From positions 1 through 5,174 of the forward strand of contig JALOSG010000178.1 of assembly GCA_025458665.1 (NCBI GenBank): a stretch of DNA of 5,174 nt, in the 5' to 3' direction. This document shows, one piece after another, positions 1 to 4,772 of this stretch. Positions within the stretch are counted from its first letter, which is position 1, and every line of letters starts with the position of its first letter. The position numbers were made by a program, and so were the translations under genes. The notes below the pieces were generated by a model, which did no database searches, had not been told where the DNA came from, and saw nothing but the letters and a program-made list of their open reading frames with translations. This DNA comes from Serpentinimonas sp. (GTDB lineage: Bacteria > Pseudomonadota > Gammaproteobacteria > Burkholderiales > Burkholderiaceae_C).

Positions 1-324
1 CAGCTTCTCGGCCAGCGTGCCCTGCGGCGTGAATTCCAGCTCCAGTTCGCCGGCCAGGTACTGGCGCTCGAACTCCTTGTTCTCGCCCACGTAGCTGGAA
101 ATCATCTTCTTGATCTGGCGCGTTTCCAGCAGCTTGCCCAGGCCGAACCCGTCCACGCCGGCGTTGTTGGAAATGGCGGTGAGGTTCTTCACGCCGCTGT
201 CGCGCAGCGCGTCGATCAGCGCTTCGGGAATGCCGCAAAGCCCGAATCCGCCCACGGCGATGAGTTGCCCATCGGCCACCACGCCCTGGAGCGCCGCGGC
301 CGCGCTGGGGTATACCTTGTTCAT
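1..324 (-). CDS. scoA: CoA-transferase subunit A (succinyl-CoA:3-ketoacid / 3-oxoacid CoA-transferase), 3' end outside window
   Basis: The minus strand encodes the first 108 residues of a class I CoA-transferase alpha subunit, roughly half of the usual 230-240 residues; the rest lies left of base 1. Known role of the family: with subunit B it moves CoA from succinyl-CoA to a 3-oxoacid such as acetoacetate, in the cytoplasm, linking ketone-body, PHB or short-chain fatty-acid use to acetyl-CoA. The N-terminus (MNKVYPSAAAAL) leads into DGQLIAVGGFGLCGIP at residues 18-33, which fits the family signature with its GGF and GxP glycine loop. KNLTAISNNAGVDG and SYVGENKEFERQYLAGELELE follow and are typical of ScoA. 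The ATG at 324-322 has an AGGAG (331-335 on the complement) 6 nt upstream. The subunit B gene, which carries the catalytic glutamate, is expected just beyond the left edge. AtoD and PcaI are related alternatives; the ScoA-like sequence makes them less likely. Confidence 0.93.
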   Translation of the reverse strand, partial: MNKVYPSAAAALQGVVADGQLIAVGGFGLCGIPEALIDALRDSGVKNLTAISNNAGVDGFGLGKLLETRQIKKMISSYVGENKEFERQYLAGELELEFTPQGTLAEKL

Positions 325-479
325 GCCTGACTCCTGCTGTGAAGTGCGAAAAACTGGTGCAAAACCGATCTGCACAAACCGGTACGATACTACGTAACTC
401 GATACGTACTATCGCTTAAAGGGGAACCCTAGCGCGTCAGGGCCACCCAGACCCACATTCTGCGGCAGGAGACCCTTGC
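325..479. promoter_or_regulatory. Divergent scoA / SDR promoter region
   Basis: These 155 bp separate two outward-facing genes, so both promoters should lie here. The centre (roughly 345-420) is clearly AT-richer than the genes. It holds the inverted repeat at 385-414 and a smaller one, GTGCA (357-361) with TGCAC (371-375). TACTAT (407-412, plus) and TAGTAT (394-389, minus) each match 4 of 6 bases of a sigma-70 -10 element, but neither has a convincing -35 at the right distance, so no promoter is called exactly. Ribosome sites sit at both ends: AGGAG at 331-335 for scoA (complement) and AGGAG at 467-471 for the SDR. Confidence 0.6.
385..414. repeat. Inverted repeat, candidate operator
   Basis: The 12-bp arm CGATACTACGTA (385-396) faces TACGTACTATCG (403-414) across a 6-bp spacer, and 11 of 12 positions are complementary; only 390/409 fails. 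Each arm contains a TACGTA hexamer that is itself a palindrome (391-396 and 403-408), 12 bp apart centre to centre, close to one helical turn. This geometry suits a dimeric repressor or activator such as a TetR-type protein. It overlaps the weak -10-like sequences of both directions. Which protein binds is not visible from the sequence; the PAS-LuxR regulator encoded downstream is one candidate. Confidence 0.55.
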
Positions 480-1286
480 ATGACCCCCCACCACCCCGAA
501 GACTTCCACGGCACCGTGAGTGCCGTCACCGGCGCCGCGCGCGGCATAGGCCTGGGCATTGCCCGCCAGTTCCTGCAGCGCGGCGGCGCGGTAGCCCTGA
601 TAGACCGCGACCTGCCCACGCTGCAGAAGGCCGCCCAGGAACTCGCGGGTTTTGGTAGCCGGGTCTCCGCCCACCACTGCGATGTGTCCGACGGCGCCCA
701 GGTGATGGACACCTTTGCGGCCATCCATGCGCTGCACGGAAGGCTGGACAACCTCGTGAACAACGCCGGAGTGGCCGTCTTCAAGCCCCTGGCCGAGGTG
801 ACCTTCGAGGACTGGAACGAGGTCATGGCCACCAACCTGTCCGGGCCTTTCTACTGCACACAGGCCTGCGCGCCCTACATGCGCCAACAGCGCAGCGGCA
901 GCATCGTGAACATTGCCTCCATTTCGGGCCTGCGCGCCAGCACGCTGCGGGTGGCCTACGGCACCAGCAAGGCCGCGCTCATCCACCTGACCAAGCAGCA
1001 AGCCACCGAACTGGGGCTGGAGGGCATACGGGTGAACGCGGTAGCGCCCGGCCCCGTAGAGACCGAGATGGCCAAGCTCGTGCACAGCGCCGCCATACGC
1101 GCCGATTACGCCAACGCCATTCCCCTCAAGCGCTACGGCGAAATCGATGAAATTGCGGCCACCACGCTGTTCCTGTGCAGCGCCGGCGCGGGGTACATCA
1201 ATGGCCAGGTGATTGCGGTGGACGGGGGCTTCGACGCGGCCGGCGTGGGCATACCCTCCTTGCGCCAGCACCTGGGGGGCCTTTGA
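480..1286 (+). CDS. Short-chain dehydrogenase/reductase (SDR, classical type)
   Basis: A complete 268-residue classical SDR, the usual length for a cytoplasmic NAD(P)-dependent oxidoreductase acting on a hydroxyl/keto pair. The Rossmann motif TGAARGIG is at 17-24. D42 closes the second beta strand (VALID), which in this family points to NAD(H) rather than NADP(H). CDVSD is at 67-71 and NNAG at 94-97. The catalytic tetrad reads N119, S147, Y160, K164 (YGTSK), and the cofactor-binding APGPVETEM follows at 189-197. The C-terminus has the familiar GYINGQVIAVDGGF. The ATG has AGGAG 8 nt upstream (467-471). The next gene overlaps the stop codon, so the two form an operon. The substrate cannot be read from the sequence. 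FabG-like or sugar/polyol dehydrogenase-like roles are possible; specific 3-hydroxybutyrate dehydrogenase features are not evident, although the divergent scoA neighbour suggests an acyl or hydroxyacid substrate. Confidence 0.92.
   Translation: MTPHHPEDFHGTVSAVTGAARGIGLGIARQFLQRGGAVALIDRDLPTLQKAAQELAGFGSRVSAHHCDVSDGAQVMDTFAAIHALHGRLDNLVNNAGVAVFKPLAEVTFEDWNEVMATNLSGPFYCTQACAPYMRQQRSGSIVNIASISGLRASTLRVAYGTSKAALIHLTKQQATELGLEGIRVNAVAPGPVETEMAKLVHSAAIRADYANAIPLKRYGEIDEIAATTLFLCSAGAGYINGQVIAVDGGFDAAGVGIPSLRQHLGGL
1274..1286 (+). promoter_or_regulatory. Internal ribosome site and TTGA stop/start overlap
   Basis: Inside the last SDR codons a run of six G (1274-1279) is followed 3 nt later by TTG (1283-1285), which shares two bases with the SDR stop TGA (1284-1286). 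This is a TTGA version of the common ATGA coupling junction. The G run is a poor Shine-Dalgarno sequence, so translation of the regulator probably depends on ribosomes finishing the SDR. It decides the start chosen for the next gene. Confidence 0.6.
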
Positions 1287-1864
1287 GCACCACACCCGGG
1301 ACCTTGTCCCTGCAGGACTACCGCCACGCGTTTGAACTGGCGCCGGTGGGGCTGGTGCTCTCGCGCCACCGCACCATGGTGGACTGCAACCAGGCGGTGT
1401 GCGAAATGTTCGGCGCCAGCCGCGAGCAGCTGGTGGGGCAGTCCTTCCAGATCCTCTACCCCAGTGCCGACGAATTCCAGCGCTTTGGCGAACGGATTGC
1501 ACCCATATTGAACGCGCACGGCCGCTATGCCGATGACCGGGTCATGCGCCGCTTTGATGGCCGCTTCCAGGGCGAGCTGTTCTGGTGCCACGTGACCGGC
1601 CGCGCCTTCGACCGCGCCGATCCGCACGCTGCCGGCATCTGGACCTTCGAGGACCTGAGCGCCAGCCGCGCCGTGAAGGCCGAGCTCACCGCCCGCGAAC
1701 GCGAAGTGGCCGCGCTGGTGATGCGCGGGCTGACGGCCAAGGAAATGGGCAAAGCGCTGGGCATCAGCCCGCGCACGGTGGAAATCTACCGGGCGCGCCT
1801 GATGCGCAAGTACGAAGCCGCCAGCACCACCGACCTGGTGCACCGGCTGGCGGTAGGGCAATAG
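1283..1864 (+). CDS. PAS domain-containing LuxR/FixJ-type transcription regulator
   Basis: A 193-residue regulator with an N-terminal PAS sensor and a C-terminal LuxR-type helix-turn-helix, without a receiver domain. The PAS domain spans about residues 10-125: LQDYRHAFELAPVGLVL, then VDCNQAVCEMFGASREQLVGQSF, a typical PAS core, ending in GIWTFEDLS. The DNA-binding domain covers about 132-188: LTAREREVAALVMRGLTAKEMGKALGIS followed by the recognition helix PRTVEIYRARLMRK (163-176), as in FixJ relatives. The first in-frame ATG lies at codon 32, inside the PAS fold. The frame is open far upstream into the SDR, where the reading is not protein-like. TTG at 1283, giving MSTTPGTLSLQDYRHAF, therefore fits best. 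Inference: a one-component sensor whose PAS pocket detects a ligand, perhaps the SDR substrate, and which controls this operon and possibly scoA. The ligand and targets are unknown. C35 and C40 in the PAS domain could be relevant to sensing but are not a known motif. Confidence 0.88.
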   Translation: MSTTPGTLSLQDYRHAFELAPVGLVLSRHRTMVDCNQAVCEMFGASREQLVGQSFQILYPSADEFQRFGERIAPILNAHGRYADDRVMRRFDGRFQGELFWCHVTGRAFDRADPHAAGIWTFEDLSASRAVKAELTAREREVAALVMRGLTAKEMGKALGISPRTVEIYRARLMRKYEAASTTDLVHRLAVGQ

Positions 1865-1898
1865 GGTTAGGGCCTGGGGTCAGGGCCCGGGGTCAGGG
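1864..1898 (+). other. G-quadruplex-type G-run array between convergent genes
   Basis: From the last base of the regulator's stop codon to the MCP stop codon, the plus strand has six G-runs of 3 or 4 bases. They are separated by 3-nt loops throughout: TTA, CCT, TCA, CCC, TCA. The decamer GGGGTCAGGG occurs at 1876-1885 and 1889-1898, a 13-bp period. This satisfies the usual four-run quadruplex rule with two runs to spare. The regulator mRNA would carry the G-rich strand in its 3' end, and the MCP mRNA the C-rich complement. No T-tract terminator is present here, so the structure may assist transcript ends or be a replication or slippage product. Confidence 0.65.
1870..1888. other. Short GC hairpin between convergent stop codons
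   Basis: GGGCCTG (1870-1876) can pair with CAGGGCCC (1881-1888) if one G is bulged, leaving a 4-nt loop GGGT. On the minus strand this lies 11 nt past the MCP stop and could protect or end that transcript, but no U-run follows on either strand. It competes with the G-quadruplex motif that occupies the same bases. Confidence 0.35.
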
Positions 1899-3569
1899 TC
1901 AGGCCTGCGGCAGCAGGCGCTGGCCGCTGTGGTCGGCCTCGCCCCCTAGCTGGAAGCGGGCCACCACCTCCAGCAGCGCCTGCGCCTGTGCCTGCAGCCG
2001 CGCCACCTCCTCGCTGTTGCGGGTGGCCAGGCCGGCGTTCTGCTGCGTGCCCTGCTCCAGTTCCGCCAGCGTCTGGCTGATCTGGCTGATGCCACTGCTC
2101 TGCTCTGCGCTGGCGTGGCCCACCTCTTCCATGATGGCCGTGACCCGGTCTACCGCGCTCAGTACGCCTTCCATGCTGGCGCCCGACTGGCGCACCAGCT
2201 CGCTGCCTTCGGCAATGCCACTGATGCTGGTCTGGATGAGGGTGCGGATTTCCTTGGCAGCCGCCCCGCTGCGCTGCGCCAGCGCCCGCACCTCGGAGGC
2301 CACCACGGCAAAACCGCGCCCTGCTTCGCCCGCCCGTGCAGCCTCCACCGCCGCATTCAGGGCCAGGATGTTGGTCTGGAAAGCAATGCCATCGATCACA
2401 CCCACAATCTCGCCAATCTGCCGGGACGATTCGTTGATCTGGTTGATTTTCTCCACCGCGCGGCGCACCGCCTGCCCGCTGGCCTGCGCGGTGCGGGAAG
2501 CTTCGCCCACATGCTCGCTGGCCTGGCGGGTGTGGCTGGCGTTCTGCTGGGCCGAACTCTCCAGCTCTGTCACCGCGGCAGAGGCATCCTGCAGCCCGTC
2601 CACCTGCAACTGCGTGCGTTCGGTCAGTTCCCGGTTCGGGGCGGCCAGCGCCTCGCCCGTGTCGGCCAGGCTGCGGGCGCTGTCGCGCACCTGGGCCACC
2701 AGGGTGTGCAGCTGGTCGCGCATGGCGCGCATGGCCAGCAGCAGGTCGGCGGTTTCGTCGCGCCCGCTCACGTCGATGGGCACGTTCAGGCGGCCGGCGG
2801 CAATCTCGCCGGCCACGCGCGCCGAATAGGCCACCGGGCGCGCCAGCGCACGGGCAATGAGTCCGGCCAGCACCACACCGGCCAGCATGGCCAGCACCAG
2901 CAGCCCGATCATGATGCGCTGCGCCTGCTGCACGCGCTGCGCCAGCTGCTGGTTGGACGACTCCGCCACCGCGCGCATGGCATCGCCCAAAGCAGTCAGT
3001 TCGGCCAGCATGCGGTTGGCTGCACCCTGCAGGTCGGTGTCTATGCGCTCAAAGCCCTCGCCCAGTTGCAGGTCGTCGCGAATTTCAGCGCGCAGCTTGA
3101 CGAACTGGTCGCGGCTGGCATTCACGCTGGCCACCCGCTCCTGCAGGCCCACGCCGTCGAGGCTGGCCACGGTTTCCTGCAGTTCCTGGGCCCGCGTGGC
3201 CGACGCCGCCATTTCTTCGTTCAGACGCGAAAACAGCGGGTCCAGGCTGGCGCGCAACCCGTCCTGCTCCACCGAAACGGCCTCCAGCCGCGTGGACATC
3301 ATGGCGCGTTCCAGGTTGGTCTGTACGACCGTGGCCCACTGCTGCGCTACCGACAGGCTCTCGCCCAGCTGCTGCAGGCGGCGGTTCTCTTCACCAATGC
3401 GCTTGAGCTGCCAGCCGGCGCTCAGCCCTATGGCCAGCGTGATGAGCAACACCAGCGCAAAGCCCGCCAGAAGCCGGTGGCCAATGCGCCGGAATGCCCA
3501 GCGGCCGCCTCCGGCGCCCGGTGGCAAGTGGGACCGGGACGGCAATGCAGGCGGTGTGGACTTGGGCAT
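1899..3569 (-). CDS. Methyl-accepting chemotaxis protein (transmembrane chemoreceptor)
   Basis: A complete 556-residue inner-membrane chemoreceptor of Tar/Tsr layout. An Arg/Pro-rich cytoplasmic tail (1-31) precedes TM1 at about 32-52 (LLAGFALVLLITLAIGLSAGW). A helical periplasmic sensor follows (about 54-217, rich in heptad-like Leu/Ala/Gln, probably a four-helix bundle). TM2 is at about 219-241, HAMP at about 238-290, then the signalling coiled coil. The hairpin tip is almost invariant in the family: IDGIAFQTNILALNAAVEAA, then RAGEAGRGFAVVASEVRALAQRS, ending at 434. This tip binds CheA and CheW. The C-terminus ends LLPQA, without an NWETF-type CheR/CheB tether. The ATG at 3569-3567 has GGAG (3578-3581, complement) 8 nt upstream, and only this start retains TM1. 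The ligand is unknown. No other chemotaxis gene is nearby, so it is an orphan receptor that must use cheA/cheW encoded elsewhere. Confidence 0.96.
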   Translation of the reverse strand: MPKSTPPALPSRSHLPPGAGGGRWAFRRIGHRLLAGFALVLLITLAIGLSAGWQLKRIGEENRRLQQLGESLSVAQQWATVVQTNLERAMMSTRLEAVSVEQDGLRASLDPLFSRLNEEMAASATRAQELQETVASLDGVGLQERVASVNASRDQFVKLRAEIRDDLQLGEGFERIDTDLQGAANRMLAELTALGDAMRAVAESSNQQLAQRVQQAQRIMIGLLVLAMLAGVVLAGLIARALARPVAYSARVAGEIAAGRLNVPIDVSGRDETADLLLAMRAMRDQLHTLVAQVRDSARSLADTGEALAAPNRELTERTQLQVDGLQDASAAVTELESSAQQNASHTRQASEHVGEASRTAQASGQAVRRAVEKINQINESSRQIGEIVGVIDGIAFQTNILALNAAVEAARAGEAGRGFAVVASEVRALAQRSGAAAKEIRTLIQTSISGIAEGSELVRQSGASMEGVLSAVDRVTAIMEEVGHASAEQSSGISQISQTLAELEQGTQQNAGLATRNSEEVARLQAQAQALLEVVARFQLGGEADHSGQRLLPQA

Positions 3570-3662
3570 GGGCTGAGCTCCAAATACGGAGGGCCTGGAC
3601 TCTCCCGGAATCAGGCCCGGTTTTTTTCATAATCGGAGCATAACCACGCTCTTATGTTTTGC
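3570..3662 (-). promoter_or_regulatory. Chemoreceptor upstream region
   Basis: These 93 bp lie between the CMD-family stop and the chemoreceptor start on the same strand. The 3620-3660 part is AT-rich and must hold the receptor promoter if the receptor is not read from the CMD gene. It contains a weak 5-bp inverted repeat, CATAA (3639-3643) with TTATG (3652-3656), and a second CATAA at 3628-3632. TCCGATTA on the minus strand (3637-3630) resembles a FliA -10 but lacks a fitting -35. No intrinsic terminator for the CMD gene is seen on the minus strand. Confidence 0.4.
3591..3627 (+). terminator. Rho-independent terminator, plus strand, no sense gene before it
   Basis: GGGCCTG (3591-3597) pairs perfectly with CAGGCCC (3612-3618). 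Inside, three more pairs can form past a bulged G (A3599-T3611, T3601-A3609, C3602-G3608). After GG comes a run of seven T (3621-3627). This is a good intrinsic terminator for plus-strand transcription. All genes from 1899 to 4082 lie on the minus strand, so it can only stop antisense RNA crossing the chemoreceptor gene or read-through from the regulator. On the minus strand the same hairpin would sit in the 5' leader of the chemoreceptor mRNA, preceded by an A-run and not followed by T, so it would not terminate there. Confidence 0.65.
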
Positions 3663-4082
3663 CTACCTGGGATCTTCCACCACCTCGGCGGCGCTGCGGA
3701 AGGCCTCCACCGCCGTAGGTACGCCGCAATACACCGCCGCCTGCAGCAGCACTTCCTGAATCTCCTCGGGCGTGGCGCCGTTGTTGAGCGCCCCGCGCAC
3801 ATGGCCCTTCAGTTCGTTCTGTTTGCCCAGTGCCGTGAGCATGGCCACGGTGATCAGGCTGCGGGTTTTCAGGTCCAGGCCGGGGCGCTGCCACACATCG
3901 CCCCAGGCATTGCGGTTGATGTGGTGCTGGATGGGCGCGGTGAACGGGGTCTGGCCGGCATAGGCGCGCGCCACGAAAGCTTCACCCATGACCTGGCGGC
4001 GCATGGCCACGCCGGCGTTCACTTGCGGGTCGGGGCTGGGCGGGAACAGGTCGGGACGGGGGTCAGCAGTTGAGTTCGACAT
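3663..4082 (-). CDS. Carboxymuconolactone decarboxylase (CMD) family protein, PcaC-like
   Basis: A complete 139-residue, cytoplasmic, all-helical protein of the AhpD-like superfamily. The body VNAGVAMRRQVMGEAFVARA (21-40), then NRNAWGDVWQRPGLDLKTRS (56-75) and LITVAMLTALGKQNELKGHVRG (76-97), matches 4-carboxymuconolactone decarboxylase. That enzyme turns 4-carboxymuconolactone into 3-oxoadipate enol-lactone in protocatechuate breakdown. E90 and H94 are the conserved polar pair; NNGATPEEIQEVLLQAAVYCG (100-120) follows. There is a single cysteine (C119) and no CxxC, so a thiol peroxidase role is unlikely. No other pca gene is in the window, so the specific PcaC reaction is not proven and other CMD-family roles remain possible. 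The ATG at 4082 is the only usable start: the frame closes at a TAG (4121-4119) upstream. No Shine-Dalgarno is visible; the leader is C/T-rich instead. Divergent from the peroxidase-related gene, and 93 bp ahead of the chemoreceptor on the same strand. Confidence 0.87.
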   Translation of the reverse strand: MSNSTADPRPDLFPPSPDPQVNAGVAMRRQVMGEAFVARAYAGQTPFTAPIQHHINRNAWGDVWQRPGLDLKTRSLITVAMLTALGKQNELKGHVRGALNNGATPEEIQEVLLQAAVYCGVPTAVEAFRSAAEVVEDPR

Positions 4083-4088
4083 GGTGCG

Positions 4089-4116
4089 TAGGGAGAGGTA
4101 GGGGTAGAGGTTGAGG
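4089..4116 (+). repeat. Purine-rich irregular 5-6 bp repeat
   Basis: The plus strand reads as successive units TAGGG, AGAGG, TAGGGG, TAGAGG, TTGAGG, almost all purine. On the minus strand it is the C/T-rich mRNA leader of the CMD gene, replacing the expected Shine-Dalgarno. G-runs of two to four could form a weak two-layer quadruplex. Such tracts are prone to slippage. Confidence 0.5.
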
Positions 4117-4125
4117 TGCTAGCAC
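4116..4125. repeat. Perfect 10-bp palindrome, possible operator
   Basis: GTGCTAGCAC is self-complementary over all 10 bp and lies near the middle of the divergent region, where a shared regulator could act on both genes. It is short, so chance occurrence is possible. Confidence 0.35.
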
Positions 4126-4174
4126 GCGAAGCGCAAAGCATAAACTCCACGAAAACCATCCCCACGGAGACCCC

Positions 4175-4768
4175 ATGAGCACCACCCCCCGCTACCCCCA
4201 CCCCGACCTCAACGCCCTGCCGGAAGACATCCGCGCCCGCATCCTGGAGGTACAGGAAAAAGCCGGCTTCATCCCGAACGTGTTCCTGGCCCTGGCGCGG
4301 CGCCCGGCCGAATGGCGCGCCTTCTTTGCCTACCACGACGCGCTCATGACCCCCGAGACCGTGGGCCGCAACTCGGGGCTGAGCAAGGGCGACCGGGAAA
4401 TGATCGTCACCACCACCAGCGCAGCCAACCAGTGCCTCTACTGCGTGGTGGCCCACGGCGCCATTCTGCGCATCTACGAGAAAAAACCGCTGGTGGCCGA
4501 TCAGGTGGCGGTGAACTACCGCAAGGCCGACATCACCCCGCGCCAGCGCGCCATGCTCGACTTCGCCATGAAGGTGTGCACGGCTTCCCACACCCTGGAA
4601 GACGCCGACTTTGCCGCCCTGCAAGCCCACGGCTTCACCGACGAGGACGCCTGGGACATTGCCGCCATCACAGCGTTCTTCGGGCTGTCCAACCGCATGG
4701 CTTCTTTCAGCGGCATGCAGCCCAACCCGGAGTTCTATCTCATGGGGCGGCTGCCGAAGAACAAGTAA
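4175..4768 (+). CDS. Peroxidase-related enzyme, AhpD-like / CMD superfamily
   Basis: A complete 197-residue protein of the uncharacterised peroxidase-related family within the AhpD-like superfamily. The first half carries LEVQEKAGFIPNVFLALARRP (24-44), typical of this family, then KGDREMIVTTTSAANQCLYCVVAHGA. That stretch supplies E75, C87, C90 and H94, the E...CxxC...H arrangement used by AhpD to reduce peroxides through a redox-active disulfide. The second half (about 115-180) repeats the helical fold: TPRQRAMLDFAMKV and the conserved FFGLSNRMASF. Role by family knowledge: probably a cytoplasmic thiol-dependent peroxidase or oxidoreductase; its physiological reductant is unknown. The ATG has GGAG (4166-4169) 5 nt upstream. 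It is divergent from the CMD-family gene, a distant relative in fold, and its stop lies 4 bp from the stop of the convergent thioesterase gene. C135 is a further cysteine outside the motif. Confidence 0.9.
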   Translation: MSTTPRYPHPDLNALPEDIRARILEVQEKAGFIPNVFLALARRPAEWRAFFAYHDALMTPETVGRNSGLSKGDREMIVTTTSAANQCLYCVVAHGAILRIYEKKPLVADQVAVNYRKADITPRQRAMLDFAMKVCTASHTLEDADFAALQAHGFTDEDAWDIAAITAFFGLSNRMASFSGMQPNPEFYLMGRLPKNK

Positions 4769-4772
4769 GCGC

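Larger units (their letters stand above)
4083..4174. promoter_or_regulatory. Divergent CMD / peroxidase-related promoter region
   Basis: A 92-bp region between two outward-facing genes, which must hold both promoters unless these genes are read from elsewhere. It contains the purine-rich irregular repeat at 4089-4116, the palindrome at 4116-4125, and GGAG (4166-4169), the ribosome site of the plus-strand gene. No -35/-10 pair with proper spacing stands out on either strand. Confidence 0.5.

Noticed and set aside
110..397. Plus-strand 95-codon frame opposite the scoA 5' end
   Set aside because: The minus strand here is clearly ScoA with its family signature; the plus-strand translation has no recognisable features.
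429..1861. Long minus-strand open frames opposite the SDR and regulator genes
   Set aside because: Low-complexity Gly/Ala/His/Arg-rich translations without motifs, lying opposite two clear genes; they are by-products of GC-biased third codon positions.
2115..3632. Long plus-strand open frame (505 codons) antisense to the chemoreceptor gene, ending at the plus-strand terminator
   Set aside because: Its translation is dominated by His, Gln, Arg, Ala and Gly with no recognisable domain, as expected for the shadow frame of a GC-rich gene. The minus-strand chemoreceptor is unambiguous. The closeness of its stop to the terminator is probably chance.
3630..3656. FliA (sigma-28)-like promoter upstream of the chemoreceptor gene
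   Set aside because: The -10-like TCCGATTA matches 6 of 8 consensus bases, but no TAAA-type -35 sits at the right spacing. Expected for a chemoreceptor, but not supported well enough to call.
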